Part shown: piece after piece, positions 45,914 to 56,390 of the stretch | Numbering within the stretch: position 1 is the first letter of the stretch | Layout of the letters: each line of letters opens with the position of its first letter | Assembly: GCF_001667775.1 (NCBI RefSeq) | Contig: NZ_LZJI01000047.1 | Location: 50,076 to 114,075 of the forward strand | Length of the DNA: 64,000 nt | Reading direction: 5' to 3' | From: Mycobacterium sp. E1747 | GTDB lineage: Bacteria; Actinomycetota; Actinomycetes; Mycobacteriales; Mycobacteriaceae | Position numbers and translations under genes: made by a program | Notes under the pieces: model-generated | Database searches by the model: none | Told to the model about the DNA's origin: nothing | The model's input: only the letters and a program-made list of their open reading frames with translations

Positions 45914-46771
45914 GTGACCAGTCAACCGAATGACGGACATTGGCAGCGGCCCGGCGAATCCCCGGAGCCAACTCCAGGTCGCCCCGCGACGGCGCGTGTG
46001 GTTGACCCCGAAGACGATCTGACGCCCGTCGGCTACCCCGGCGACTTCAACCCCTCCACCGGAACCACCACCGTCATCCCGTACATGGGTGACCACGCCG
46101 GCGGTGGGTCGAGCGCGGCCGGTTACAACGTGCTCGACCAGCAGGAGCCGTTGCCCTACGTCCAGCCGCAGGCATCGCGGCACGCGGCAGCCGAGCCCAC
46201 CGAGATCGACGCGGACGAACACCACGGCCGGCTGCACGAGGTCGGCCGGCGCGGAACCCAGCATCTGGGTTTGCTGGTCATGCGGGTCGGCCTCGGGGTA
46301 GTGCTGGCCGCCCACGGGTTGCAGAAGCTGTTCGGCTGGTGGGGCGGCTCCGGGGTGGGCGGGTTCAAGAACTCACTGTCCGACGTCGGCTACCAGCACG
46401 CCGACATCCTGGCCTACGTCAGCGCCGGGGGCGAGCTCGTCGCGGGCATTCTGCTGGTACTGGGCCTGTTCACCCCGGTGGCCGCGGCCGGTGCGCTGGC
46501 CTTTTTGATCAACGGCATGCTGGCCACCATCACCGCGCGGCCGCATCCGCACAGCTTCACGTACTTCCTGCCCGACGGGCACGAATACCAGATCACTCTG
46601 ATCGTGATGGCCGTCGCGGTGATCCTGTGCGGGCCGGGCCGCTACGGTCTCGACGCGCGACGGGGCTGGGCGCATCGGCCGTTCATCGGGTCTTTCGTCG
46701 CGCTGCTGGTCGGCATCGCCGCCGGCATCGCCGTGTGGGTGCTGCTCAACGGGGTCAACCCGATCGCCTGA
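45914..46771 (+). CDS. doxX: DoxX-family membrane protein (Rv3005c homologue)
   Basis: The 285-residue protein has about 115 disordered, Pro/acid-rich cytoplasmic residues followed by a DoxX domain of four membrane helices (LLVMRVGLGVVLAAHGLQKLFGWWGG marks its start). In M. tuberculosis DoxX (Rv3005c) joins SodA and SseA in a membrane oxidoreductase complex against thiol and oxidative stress. The start is GTG at 45914. An extra terminal helix follows. Confidence 0.88.
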   Translation: MTSQPNDGHWQRPGESPEPTPGRPATARVVDPEDDLTPVGYPGDFNPSTGTTTVIPYMGDHAGGGSSAAGYNVLDQQEPLPYVQPQASRHAAAEPTEIDADEHHGRLHEVGRRGTQHLGLLVMRVGLGVVLAAHGLQKLFGWWGGSGVGGFKNSLSDVGYQHADILAYVSAGGELVAGILLVLGLFTPVAAAGALAFLINGMLATITARPHPHSFTYFLPDGHEYQITLIVMAVAVILCGPGRYGLDARRGWAHRPFIGSFVALLVGIAAGIAVWVLLNGVNPIA

Positions 46772-46774
46772 CGC

Positions 46775-47164
46775 TCACTGATACGGGTTGGGCACCCGTC
46801 CCGAGCTGGCCTCCGTCAGCTGCGGCAGCGTCGCGAACGTCACCGCGGGCAGGCGCACCTCCGCGCCGCTCTTGAGATGTGCGCGAGCCCACGAACCCCG
46901 ATGGAAGCGCAGCCCGTCGATGTCATCCCAGTCCACCGTCTGGCTGCTCCGCAGCGTTCGGACGGTCACGCCCCGATCGTCGGCAACGGTCCGCAACCGA
47001 ACGATCAGCGCCGACAACAGCACGGGAATCACCAGCAGCGGCGCCGAGGGCGGCCACAGCATCACCGGGATCAGCAGCCCCAGGGTGAAGAAACCGACGG
47101 CCAGGTGCGCGATGGGGGAGACCTTGATCACGACGGGCGTGTGGGAAGACGAACCGGTAGCCAC
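46775..47164 (-). CDS. cfp6: Low molecular weight antigen Cfp6-like, membrane PH-domain protein
   Basis: The 129-residue protein is at the Rv3004 position (112 aa). Two hydrophobic segments (about 17-37 and 39-56) precede a bacterial PH-like domain with the sequence RGVTVRTLRSSQTVDWDDIDGLRFHRG. It is convergent with doxX, with only 3 nt between the stops. Confidence 0.85.
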   Translation of the reverse strand: MATGSSSHTPVVIKVSPIAHLAVGFFTLGLLIPVMLWPPSAPLLVIPVLLSALIVRLRTVADDRGVTVRTLRSSQTVDWDDIDGLRFHRGSWARAHLKSGAEVRLPAVTFATLPQLTEASSGRVPNPYQ

Positions 47165-47286
47165 CCGACCATCATTTCACCGGTCGCCGGGGCCGGATCC
47201 GGGCGCGGGGCAACAGGGGCGGATTTGACTGCTGAGCTGTGCGAAGGCTACCGTCGGACGTTATGGATACCGCCGGACAGCCCGGG

Positions 47287-47322
47287 ATGCTCGTAGTAAT
47301 TGGTCGGCGCGTTGGTGCCTGA
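47287..47322 (+). CDS. ilv leader peptide MLVVIGRRVGA
   Basis: An 11-residue frame from ATG at 47287 to TGA at 47320-47322 in the ilvB leader. It has Leu, Val, Val, Ile and another Val, the amino acids made by the operon, so it looks like the sensor of ribosome-mediated attenuation. It is too short for ordinary gene finding. GGGA precedes the ATG. Confidence 0.75.
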   Translation: MLVVIGRRVGA

Positions 47323-47362
47323 CTAGCCTCTTCGGCATTTGAAGCTATCCAGACCAACGCGC

Positions 47363-47399
47363 AACCCTCGTGCAGCAGAAGAGCTGTCGGGGGTTTTTT
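47363..47399 (+). terminator. Attenuator terminator of ilvBNC
   Basis: Stem AACCCTCG with CGGGGGTT (one G-U), an inner CAGC/GCTG stem and a run of six T. Just before it, ACCAACGCGC (47353-47362) is the exact complement of GCGCGTTGGT (47307-47316) in the leader peptide reading frame. CTCTTC (47328-47333) can pair with GAAGAG (47379-47384) in the terminator as a possible antiterminator. Confidence 0.75.
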
Positions 47400-47444
47400 G
47401 TTGCCCCCAGCGAGACTCCCAGAGTGAATAAAGGACGAAAGACA

Positions 47445-49322
47445 GTGAGCGCACCCACCAGGCAGCACGCCACCCAGCCGGAGCGTGCCGCCGACATCGC
47501 CTCCGACGCGGCGGAAACCCCCGCTGCCGCCCCCACCAGGAAGCCGAAACGCGTTGGGCCCGAGAAAGTTACCGGCGCCCAGTCGGTGATCCGGTCGCTG
47601 GAGGAACTTGACGTCGAGGTCATCTTCGGGATTCCCGGTGGCGCCGTGCTGCCGGTGTATGACCCGCTGTTCGACTCGAAAAAGCTTCGCCACGTGCTGG
47701 TTAGGCACGAACAGGGCGCCGGTCATGCCGCGAGCGGATACGCCCACGCCACCGGCAAGGTCGGGGTGTGCATGGCGACATCGGGCCCCGGCGCCACGAA
47801 CCTGGTCACGCCGCTGGCCGACGCCCAGATGGATTCCGTGCCCGTCGTCGCGATCACCGGGCAGGTCGGTCGCGCACTGATCGGCACCGACGCCTTCCAG
47901 GAAGCCGACATCTCGGGCATCACGATGCCAATCACCAAGCACAACTTCCTGGTCCGCACGGGCGACGAGATCCCGCAGGTGATCGCCGAGGCCTTCCACA
48001 TCGCCTCCTCGGGCCGCCCGGGCGCAGTGCTGGTCGACATCCCCAAGGACGTGCTGCAGGCTGAGTGCACGTTCAGCTGGCCGCCGCGCCTGGACCTGCC
48101 CGGCTACAAGCCCAACACCAAGCCGCACAACCGGCAGATCCGCGAGGCCGCCAAGTTGATCGCCGCTGCCCGCAAACCGGTGCTCTACGTCGGTGGTGGT
48201 GTCATCCGCGGGGAGGCGACCGAGCAGCTGGCCGAGCTGGCCGAGCTGACCGGCATCCCGGTGGTCACCACCCTGATGGCTCGCGGGGCGTTCCCCGACA
48301 GCCATCGACAGCACATGGGCATGCCCGGCATGCACGGCTCGGTCGCCGCGGTCGCGGCGCTGCAGCGCAGCGACCTGCTGATCGCCCTGGGTACCCGCTT
48401 CGACGACCGGGTGACCGGGAAACTCGACACGTTCGCGCCCGAGGCGAAAGTCATCCACGCCGACATCGACCCCGCCGAGATCGGCAAGAACCGCCATGCC
48501 GACGTGCCGATCGTCGGCGACGTCAAAGCGGTCATCACCGACCTGATCGCGATGCTGCGCCACTACGAGCATTCCGGCACCGCGGCAATCCCAGACATGA
48601 CGGAGTGGTGGGCCTATCTGGACGGCGTCCAAGCCACCTACCCGCTGAGCTACGACCCGCAGAGCGACGGCAGCCTCGGCCCGGAATACGTGATCGAGAA
48701 GCTCGGCCAGATCGCCGGCCCCGACGCCGTGTATGTCGCCGGGGTGGGCCAGCACCAGATGTGGGCGGCGCAGTTCATCTCGTATGAGAACCCACGCACC
48801 TGGATCAACTCCGGCGGGCTGGGCACCATGGGGTTCGCCATCCCGGCGGCGATGGGGGCCAAGATGGCTCGACCGGAGGCTGAGGTCTGGGCCATCGACG
48901 GCGACGGCTGCTTCCAGATGACCAACCAGGAGCTGGCCACGTGCGCGATCGAGGGCGTGCCGATCAAGGTGGCGCTGATCAACAACGGCAACCTGGGCAT
49001 GGTGCGGCAGTGGCAGACGCTGTTTTACGAGGAGCGGTATTCGCAGACGGACCTGGCTACGCACTCGCATCGCATCCCCGACTTCGTGAAGCTGGCGGAG
49101 GCGTTGGGTTGTGTCGGATTGCGTTGCGAGCGTGAGGAAGACGTCGTCGACGTCATCAACCAGGCGCGCGCGATCAACGACCGTCCGGTGGTGATCGACT
49201 TTATCGTCGGCGCGGACGCGCAGGTGTGGCCAATGGTCGCCGCGGGCACCAGCAATGACGAGATCCAGGCCGCGCGCGGCATTCGCCCGCTGTTCGACGA
49301 CGAGAGCGAAGGGCACGCCTGA
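47445..49322 (+). CDS. ilvB: Acetolactate (acetohydroxyacid) synthase large subunit
   Basis: The 625-residue ThDP/FAD enzyme condenses pyruvate to acetolactate for Val and Leu, or pyruvate with 2-ketobutyrate for Ile. An N-terminal disordered leader of about 35 residues precedes [22 protein letters not shown]. The catalytic Glu is in [15 protein letters not shown]. The ThDP motif runs from [14 protein letters not shown] to [13 protein letters not shown] chose the GTG at 47445, 9 nt after AAAGGA; a GTG at 47424 is an alternative. It overlaps ilvN by 1 nt. Confidence 0.96.
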   Translation: MSAPTRQHATQPERAADIASDAAETPAAAPTRKPKRVGPEKVTGAQSVIRSLEELDVEVIFGIPGGAVLPVYDPLFDSKKLRHVLVRHEQGAGHAASGYAHATGKVGVCMATSGPGATNLVTPLADAQMDSVPVVAITGQVGRALIGTDAFQEADISGITMPITKHNFLVRTGDEIPQVIAEAFHIASSGRPGAVLVDIPKDVLQAECTFSWPPRLDLPGYKPNTKPHNRQIREAAKLIAAARKPVLYVGGGVIRGEATEQLAELAELTGIPVVTTLMARGAFPDSHRQHMGMPGMHGSVAAVAALQRSDLLIALGTRFDDRVTGKLDTFAPEAKVIHADIDPAEIGKNRHADVPIVGDVKAVITDLIAMLRHYEHSGTAAIPDMTEWWAYLDGVQATYPLSYDPQSDGSLGPEYVIEKLGQIAGPDAVYVAGVGQHQMWAAQFISYENPRTWINSGGLGTMGFAIPAAMGAKMARPEAEVWAIDGDGCFQMTNQELATCAIEGVPIKVALINNGNLGMVRQWQTLFYEERYSQTDLATHSHRIPDFVKLAEALGCVGLRCEREEDVVDVINQARAINDRPVVIDFIVGADAQVWPMVAAGTSNDEIQAARGIRPLFDDESEGHA

Positions 49323-49822
49323 TGCACACGCACACGCTGTCGGTGTTGGTGGAGGACAAACCCGGTGTGCTCGCCCGCGTGGCGGCGCTGTTCTCCCGGC
49401 GCGGTTTCAACATCGAGTCGCTGGCCGTCGGTGCCACCGAGCAGAAGGACATGTCGCGCATGACGATTGTGGTCAGCGCAGAGGAGACCCCGCTCGAGCA
49501 GATCACCAAGCAGCTCAACAAGCTGATCAACGTCATCAAGATCGTCGAGCTCGACGACGGGGCCGCGGTGTCCCGGGAGCTGGCGCTGATCAAGGTGCGC
49601 GCCGACGCGGGCAGCCGCAGTCAGGTGATCGAGGCGGTGAACCTGTTCCGCGCCAAGGTGATCGACGTATCGCCGGAGGCGCTGACGATCGAAGCGACCG
49701 GTGACCGCGGCAAGATCGAGGCGCTGCTGCGGGTGCTGGAACCGTTCGGCATTCGCGAGATAGTCCAATCGGGAGTGGTGTCGTTGTCCCGCGGTCCGCG
49801 CGGCATCGCCACGGCCAAGTAA
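49322..49822 (+). CDS. ilvN: Acetolactate synthase regulatory subunit
   Basis: The 166-residue small subunit binds valine and gives feedback control of IlvB. Its N-terminal ACT domain (THTLSVLVEDKPGVLARVAALFSRRGFNIESLAVG) fits exactly. A second ferredoxin-like half follows (ELALIKVRA). The TGATG junction with ilvB means translational coupling. ilvC starts 21 nt later with AAGGAG in between. Confidence 0.96.
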   Translation: MHTHTLSVLVEDKPGVLARVAALFSRRGFNIESLAVGATEQKDMSRMTIVVSAEETPLEQITKQLNKLINVIKIVELDDGAAVSRELALIKVRADAGSRSQVIEAVNLFRAKVIDVSPEALTIEATGDRGKIEALLRVLEPFGIREIVQSGVVSLSRGPRGIATAK

Positions 49823-49837
49823 CACACAAGGAGATAG

Positions 49838-50857
<1,020 letters not shown>

Positions 50858-50863
50858 CCGCGA

Positions 50864-50913
50864 GCGTCACGCCAGAGTGGCGTTCGGCCACCGCGGTCAC
50901 TCTGGCGTGACGC
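50864..50913. terminator. Bidirectional hairpin between ilvC and the WrbA-like gene
   Basis: Perfect 16-bp inverted repeat: GCGTCACGCCAGAGTG at 50864-50879 and its complement at 50898-50913, with an 18-nt loop. The right arm is coding sequence: it encodes the last residues of the convergent WrbA-like gene, whose stop codon is at 50897-50899. Confidence 0.8.
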
Positions 50914-51514
50914 TGGGCGACGCCAGCCGGCCGGCCGTCTCGACCACGCGGCGGGCAAGGTGGTCCAGCGCGTTACCCGTCGCCTCGTCGCACTCGTGGA
51001 TGTTGTCGTGGGTGGAGACCAGGCTCACCCCATAGGGATTGCCGTCGACGAACTTCAGCGGGTCGGTGTAGCCGGGCGGCACAATGATGCCGCCGAAATG
51101 CATCAGGGTGATGTATAGCGACAGCAGCGTGGTTTCCTGACCGCCGTGCACGGTGTTGGACGACGTGAACGCCGCGTACACCTTGTCCGCGAGCTTGCCC
51201 TCGGCCCACAGCCCGCCCAGCGAGTCCAGGAAGTTGCGCAATTGCGCAGCGGGAGAGCCGAAGCGGGTCGGCGAACCGAAGATCACCGCGTCGGCCCAGA
51301 CGATGTCCTCACCCGTCGCCGCCGGAAGGTCCTTGGTCGCTTGGTAATTCGCGGTCCAGGCCGGGTTCTGCGCGAACGATTCCGGGTCGCGGGTCTCGGT
51401 GACGTGCCTCAGCCGGACTTCGGCGCCGGCGGACTCGGCCGCGGCGGCCACGCGTTGCGCCATCGCGGTGCCATGCCCGGTGGCCGAATAGTAGATGATC
51501 GCGAGTTTGGTCAC
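50897..51514 (-). CDS. WrbA-like NAD(P)H:quinone oxidoreductase (flavodoxin fold)
   Basis: The 205-residue flavoprotein has the flavodoxin-type FMN loop IIYYSATGHGTAMAQR (residues 5-20), the VIFGSPTRFGSPAAQLRNFLD stretch and the WrbA-like FTSSNTVHGGQETTLLSLYITLMHFGGIIVPPGY. It reduces quinones by two electrons, avoiding semiquinones. The start is GTG at 51514. M. tuberculosis has other genes between ilvC and serA1, so its presence here is lineage-specific. Confidence 0.9.
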   Translation of the reverse strand: MTKLAIIYYSATGHGTAMAQRVAAAAESAGAEVRLRHVTETRDPESFAQNPAWTANYQATKDLPAATGEDIVWADAVIFGSPTRFGSPAAQLRNFLDSLGGLWAEGKLADKVYAAFTSSNTVHGGQETTLLSLYITLMHFGGIIVPPGYTDPLKFVDGNPYGVSLVSTHDNIHECDEATGNALDHLARRVVETAGRLASPSVTPE

Positions 51515-51622
51515 GAGCGCATCGTAGGACCACGGCGACGCGCGTCCAAGCACGCGTCGGTGCAGGTTACGGCAGTGGCGAGCCCGTCGATGCCCGTCAA
51601 ACGCAGCCGTTAGGCTGGCCGG

Positions 51623-53209
51623 GTGAATCTGCCTGTTGTATTGATCGCCGACAAACTCGCCCAATCGACTGTCGCCGCCCTGGGAGACCAGGTCGAGGTG
51701 CGCTGGGTAGACGGGCCGGACCGGGAGAAGCTGCTGGCCGCGGTGCCGGAGGCCGACGCGCTGCTGGTGCGTTCGGCCACCACGGTGGACGCCGAGGTGC
51801 TGGCCGCGGCCCCCAAGCTCAAGATCGTCGCCCGCGCCGGGGTGGGGCTGGACAACGTCGACGTGGACGCCGCGACCGAGCGCGGCGTGCTGGTGGTCAA
51901 CGCGCCCACGTCGAACATCCACAGCGCCGCCGAGCACGCGCTGGCGCTGCTTTTGGCCGCCGCCCGGCAGATCCCGGCCGCCGATGCCTCGCTGCGCGAG
52001 CACGCCTGGAAGCGGTCGTCGTTCAACGGCACCGAAATTTTCGGCAAAACGGTCGGCGTGGTGGGGCTGGGCCGGATCGGGCAGCTGGTCGCCCAGCGAT
52101 TGACGGCCTTCGGCACCCACCTCGTCGCGTACGACCCCTACGTCTCGCCGGCTCGGGCCGCGCAGCTGGGCATCGAACTGCTCCCGCTCGACGACCTGCT
52201 GGGCCGCGCCGACTTCATCTCGGTGCACCTGCCGAAGACGCCCGAGACTGCGGGCCTGATCGGCAAGGAAGCGCTGGCCAAGACCAAACCGGGCGTCATC
52301 ATCGTCAACGCCGCCCGCGGCGGGCTGGTGGACGAGGCCGCGCTGGCCGAGGCGGTGCGCAGCGGCCACGTCCGGGCGGCCGGTCTTGACGTCTACGCCA
52401 AAGAGCCATGCACCGACAGCCCGCTGTTCGAGCTGCCGCAGGTGGTGGTCACCCCGCACCTGGGTGCGTCCACTTCCGAGGCTCAGGATCGGGCGGGCAC
52501 CGACGTCGCCGAAAGCGTGAAGCTGGCGCTGGCCGGGGAATTCGTTCCCGACGCCGTCAACGTCGGCGGCGGTGTGGTCAACGAGGAGGTGGCGCCCTGG
52601 CTGGACCTGGTGCGCAAGCTCGGCGTGCTGGCCGCCTCGTTGTCCGCCGGGCCGCCGGTCTCGGTGTCGGTGCAGGTGCGCGGCGAGCTGGCCTCCGAAG
52701 ACGTTGAGGTGCTGAAGCTTTCGGCTCTGCGAGGACTGTTCTCGGCGGTGGTCGAGGGCCCCGTCACATTCGTCAACGCACCGGCGCTGGCCGAAGAGCG
52801 CGGCGTCACCGCCGAGCTCACCACCGCCTCGGAGAGTCCCAACCACCGCAGCGTCGTCGACGTGCGCGCGGTAGCCGCCGACGGCAGCGCCGTCAACGTC
52901 GCCGGCACGCTGTCCGGGCCGCAGTTGGTGGAGAAGATCGTCCAGATCAACGGCCGCAACTTCGACCTGCGCGCCCGCGGCACCAACCTGGTGATCAACT
53001 ACGTCGACCAGCCCGGGGCGCTGGGCAAGATCGGCACCCTGCTCGGCTCGGCGGGCGTGAACATCCAAGCCGCGCAACTCTCCGAGGACGCCGAGGGTCC
53101 GGGCGCGACGATCCTGCTGCGGCTGGACCAGGACGTGCCAGGCGAGGTGCGATCGGAGATCGGTGCGGCGGTGGGCGCCAACAAGCTTGAGGTGGTTGAT
53201 CTATCGTGA
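51623..53209 (+). CDS. serA: D-3-phosphoglycerate dehydrogenase
   Basis: Catalyses the first step of serine synthesis. The 528-residue type I enzyme has the NAD fold (VVGLGRIGQLVAQR, about residues 148-161), the Arg/Glu relay in NAARGGLVDEAAL and the catalytic His in VVTPHLGAST. The intervening ASB domain and the C-terminal ACT domain (LVINYVDQPGALGKIGTLLGSAGVNIQAA) bind serine for feedback inhibition. The start is GTG, with the same length as Rv2996c. Confidence 0.97.
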   Translation: MNLPVVLIADKLAQSTVAALGDQVEVRWVDGPDREKLLAAVPEADALLVRSATTVDAEVLAAAPKLKIVARAGVGLDNVDVDAATERGVLVVNAPTSNIHSAAEHALALLLAAARQIPAADASLREHAWKRSSFNGTEIFGKTVGVVGLGRIGQLVAQRLTAFGTHLVAYDPYVSPARAAQLGIELLPLDDLLGRADFISVHLPKTPETAGLIGKEALAKTKPGVIIVNAARGGLVDEAALAEAVRSGHVRAAGLDVYAKEPCTDSPLFELPQVVVTPHLGASTSEAQDRAGTDVAESVKLALAGEFVPDAVNVGGGVVNEEVAPWLDLVRKLGVLAASLSAGPPVSVSVQVRGELASEDVEVLKLSALRGLFSAVVEGPVTFVNAPALAEERGVTAELTTASESPNHRSVVDVRAVAADGSAVNVAGTLSGPQLVEKIVQINGRNFDLRARGTNLVINYVDQPGALGKIGTLLGSAGVNIQAAQLSEDAEGPGATILLRLDQDVPGEVRSEIGAAVGANKLEVVDLS

Positions 53210-53282
53210 AGCGCGCCGGCGACGAGACAAATTTGAGCGATGAGGTGGGGGTACCACCCGCGAGCGGGGGAGAGCGGCGCTC

Positions 53283-54293
53283 ATGAAGTTGGCGGTTGTC
53301 GGCGGCGACGGCATCGGGCCGGAAGTGACGGCCGAGGCCGTCAAGGTTCTCGACGCGGTGCTGCCCGGTGTGGAGAAGACGGATTACGATCTGGGCGCCC
53401 GGCGTTTTCACGCCAGCGGTGAGCTCTTGCCGGAATCGGTGCTCGCCGAATTGCGCCAGCACGACGCCATCCTGCTCGGCGCGATCGGGGACCCGTCGGT
53501 GCCCAGCGGCGTGCTGGAGCGGGGCTTGTTGCTGCGCTTACGTTTTGAGCTCGATCATCACGTCAACCTGCGGCCGGGCCGGCTTTATCCCGGTGTGGCA
53601 AGCCCACTCGCCGGAAACCCCGACATCGATTTCGTCGTGGTGCGCGAGGGCACCGAAGGTCCCTACACCGGCACCGGCGGCGCCATCCGCGCCGGCACAC
53701 CCAACGAGGTTGCCACCGAGGTGAGCCTGAACACCGCCTTCGGCGTGCGCCGCGTGGTGGCCGACGCATTCGAGCGCGCCCAGGGCCGGCGCAAGCATTT
53801 GACGCTGGTGCACAAGACCAACGTGCTGACGTTCGCCGGCAAGTTGTGGGCGCGCATCGTGGCCGAGGTCGGGGAGCAGTACCCCGACGTCGAGGTCGCG
53901 TACCAACACGTAGACGCCGCCACCATCTTCATGGTCACCGACCCCGGGCGCTTCGACGTGATCGTCACCGACAATCTCTTCGGCGACATCATCACCGACT
54001 TGGCGGCGGCGGTGTGCGGTGGAATTGGCTTGGCCGCCAGCGGGAATATCGACGCCACGCGGACCAACCCGTCGATGTTCGAGCCGGTGCACGGCAGCGC
54101 GCCGGACATCGCGGGCCAGGGCATCGCGGACCCGACCGCGGCGATCATGTCGGTGGCCTTGCTGCTTGCCCATATCGGCGAGGACGAAGCCGCTAAGCGG
54201 GTGGATCGGGCTGTCGAGTCGTATTTGGCAACGCGTGGGAACGCACGGCTCGCCACCACCGAAGTCGGCGAACGGATTGCCGCCGGGCTGTAG
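53283..54293 (+). CDS. leuB: 3-isopropylmalate dehydrogenase
   Basis: The 336-residue leucine-pathway dehydrogenase has [13 protein letters not shown] at residues 8-20, the substrate arginines in [26 protein letters not shown], the catalytic Lys in VHKTNVL and metal Asps in [17 protein letters not shown]. It has the same length as M. tuberculosis LeuB. Its last 101 nt are antisense to the MFS gene. A Gly/Cys-free GAG-rich element with GGGGGTACC and CCGCGAGCGG lies just upstream. Confidence 0.96.
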   Translation: MKLAVVGGDGIGPEVTAEAVKVLDAVLPGVEKTDYDLGARRFHASGELLPESVLAELRQHDAILLGAIGDPSVPSGVLERGLLLRLRFELDHHVNLRPGRLYPGVASPLAGNPDIDFVVVREGTEGPYTGTGGAIRAGTPNEVATEVSLNTAFGVRRVVADAFERAQGRRKHLTLVHKTNVLTFAGKLWARIVAEVGEQYPDVEVAYQHVDAATIFMVTDPGRFDVIVTDNLFGDIITDLAAAVCGGIGLAASGNIDATRTNPSMFEPVHGSAPDIAGQGIADPTAAIMSVALLLAHIGEDEAAKRVDRAVESYLATRGNARLATTEVGERIAAGL

Positions 54294-55497
54294 TTTCCAG
54301 CCCGGGCGGCAGCAGCCGCCCGGGCACCAACGGCACCGCGACGACCGGGAACAGCCCGCACAATATCCACGCGTTCGGGTATTTCGCGGCGGTGATCAAG
54401 GCGCCGAACAGCGGTGGCGCCGCGGCCGCCATCACTCGCTGGGTGGTGTTCTGGATGCCCAGGGCGCGCCCGCTCCAGAACGGACCGGCGAATTCGGTGA
54501 TGGCCGTGGCTTCCAAACCGTTGTCGAGCACGGCGATCACCGAGATGGCCACCATCAGGGGCGCCTGGTAGCTCGAATTCAGGAAATCGGCCCAGGCCAA
54601 CAGGAACAGGGTGATGGCGGCCGCGCCCGCGACGAGGCGGACCGGACGCATTCGGGAACCGATCCGGTCCGACCAGCGGCCCACCAGGACGCGGCCGACG
54701 GCTCCCAGTAGTTGCGAAAGGGTGACCAAACTGCCGGCGGCGGCCACCGACCAGTGCAGATTCTTGATCAGCCACACCAGCATGAACGTGACGGTCACCG
54801 TCTGCGGCACCATCATCAGACCCGCGACCGTGTGAATTCGCCACAGCGTCAACGACCCTCGATAGGGGCTGGCGAGTTCGGTGTCGGTGGCTTTCTCCCG
54901 GGGCTTGCGCGGCGGGTCGATGATGCCGACCGCGCTGGCCGCCGCACCCAAGGCGCACGCCAACGCCGTGAATCGGAGCCCCGTGCTCGGTCCGTGTTCG
55001 GCCAGCTCGGGAATGACCAGCGCTCCCAAGGCGATTCCGAGGGGTTGCGCGGTTTGGCGTAAGCCCATCGCAAGGCCGCGCTGGTGCGGCGGGAACCACG
55101 CCGACACCAGCCGCCCGCCGGCGGTGTTGCAGCTCGCGGCGGCCATGCCGCCGAGGAACAGATAGACGGCCATGAGCACCATCGAATGCGCCGAAGCCGC
55201 GGCGTAGGCCGCCACCGCGGTGAGCGCCGAGCCTGCGGCCATCACCAGGCGCTCGCCCACCCGGTCCAGCACGTAACCCCACAGCACCAGCGTGACCACC
55301 ATGCCCCAACTGGGCATCGAGGACAACAGACCGGCTTCGTCGAGCGGGATTCCCCGCGCCGCTTGCAGCGAGGGAATCAGGAATGCGACGCCATTGATGA
55401 AGAGGAAGGAACTCGCGGTGGCCACCAACGATACGACCATGATCGACCAGCGCGCGCCGGCGCCCAGGTCCCGCGTCGCGGCCGTCCCGGTCTGCAT
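54193..55497 (-). CDS. MFS transporter (Rv2994 homologue)
   Basis: The 434-residue major facilitator has about twelve hydrophobic segments and the motif-A-like loops [12 protein letters not shown] and [14 protein letters not shown] between helices 2-3 and 8-9. The last 33 residues overlap leuB on the other strand. I used the ATG at 55497; a GTG at 55512 would add five residues. The substrate is unknown; drug or metabolite efflux is possible. Confidence 0.87.
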   Translation of the reverse strand: MQTGTAATRDLGAGARWSIMVVSLVATASSFLFINGVAFLIPSLQAARGIPLDEAGLLSSMPSWGMVVTLVLWGYVLDRVGERLVMAAGSALTAVAAYAAASAHSMVLMAVYLFLGGMAAASCNTAGGRLVSAWFPPHQRGLAMGLRQTAQPLGIALGALVIPELAEHGPSTGLRFTALACALGAAASAVGIIDPPRKPREKATDTELASPYRGSLTLWRIHTVAGLMMVPQTVTVTFMLVWLIKNLHWSVAAAGSLVTLSQLLGAVGRVLVGRWSDRIGSRMRPVRLVAGAAAITLFLLAWADFLNSSYQAPLMVAISVIAVLDNGLEATAITEFAGPFWSGRALGIQNTTQRVMAAAAPPLFGALITAAKYPNAWILCGLFPVVAVPLVPGRLLPPGLETTARRQSVRRLRWWRAVRSHALPNTTRQPDPPA

Positions 55498-55592
55498 CCC
55501 CCATGCTTGCACACGCGGGGAAAACCGCTGGTAATACTCGTGTGCCTGCTGCCATTGCGATGGGGCAATCGCTCATTAGTAGGCTCAACGAA

Positions 55593-56390
55593 ATGCGCCT
55601 TGGTCGAATCGCCAGCCCGGACGGTGTCGCCTTCGTCAGCATCGAGGGAGAACTCGCTGATCCCGCCGCGATGATTGCCCGCGAGATCGCCGAGCATCCG
55701 TTCGGCACGCCGAACTTCACCGGCCGCTCGTGGCCGCTGCCCGATGTGCGGCTGCTGGCCCCGATACTGGCCAGCAAGGTGGTCTGCATCGGCAAGAACT
55801 ACACCGATCACATCGCGGAGATGACCGAGCTCACCGGCCCGGCCGCGCCGGATCCGATCATCTTCCTCAAGCCCAACACGGCGATCGTCGGCCCGAATGT
55901 GCCGATTCGGTTGCCGGCCAACGCATCACCCGTGCATTTCGAGGGGGAGTTGGCCGCGGTGATCGGCCGGCCGTGCAAGGACGTCACGGCCGCCGAGGCC
56001 GCCGACAGCATCCTGGGTTACACCATCGGCAACGACGTGTCGGCCCGCGATCAGCAGAAGGCCGACGGCCAATGGACCCGGGCCAAAGGGCACGATACCT
56101 TTTGCCCGGTCGGGCCGTGGATCGTCACCGATGTCGACCCGGCGGACCTCGAAATCCGTACCGAGGTCAACGGCGAGGTCAAGCAGCACAGCCGGACCTC
56201 GCTGATGATCCACGACGTCGGCGCCATCGTCGAGTGGATCTCGGCCGTGATGACCCTGCTGCCCGGTGACCTGATCCTCACTGGAACGCCGGCCGGCGTC
56301 GGCCCGATCGAGGACGGCGACACCGTCGCGATCACCATCGAGGGCATCGGCACCCTGTCCAATCCCGTGGTCCGTAAGGGCAAGTCGTGA
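55593..56390 (+). CDS. Fumarylacetoacetate hydrolase-family protein (Rv2993c homologue)
   Basis: The 265-residue FAH-fold enzyme has [13 protein letters not shown], the metal-binding glutamates in [21 protein letters not shown] and VSLMIHDV-type ([11 protein letters not shown]) and [10 protein letters not shown] segments. Close relatives hydrolyse or decarboxylate 2-oxo acids such as 2-hydroxyhepta-2,4-diene-1,7-dioate or act as oxaloacetate decarboxylases. The exact substrate is unknown. It overlaps gltX by 4 nt. Confidence 0.9.
   Translation: MRLGRIASPDGVAFVSIEGELADPAAMIAREIAEHPFGTPNFTGRSWPLPDVRLLAPILASKVVCIGKNYTDHIAEMTELTGPAAPDPIIFLKPNTAIVGPNVPIRLPANASPVHFEGELAAVIGRPCKDVTAAEAADSILGYTIGNDVSARDQQKADGQWTRAKGHDTFCPVGPWIVTDVDPADLEIRTEVNGEVKQHSRTSLMIHDVGAIVEWISAVMTLLPGDLILTGTPAGVGPIEDGDTVAITIEGIGTLSNPVVRKGKS

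Noticed and set aside
53236..53282. GGGGGTACC/GCGAGCGG element before leuB as a specific operator
   Set aside because: It resembles GC-rich intergenic filler common in mycobacteria and has no clean dyad of operator length.
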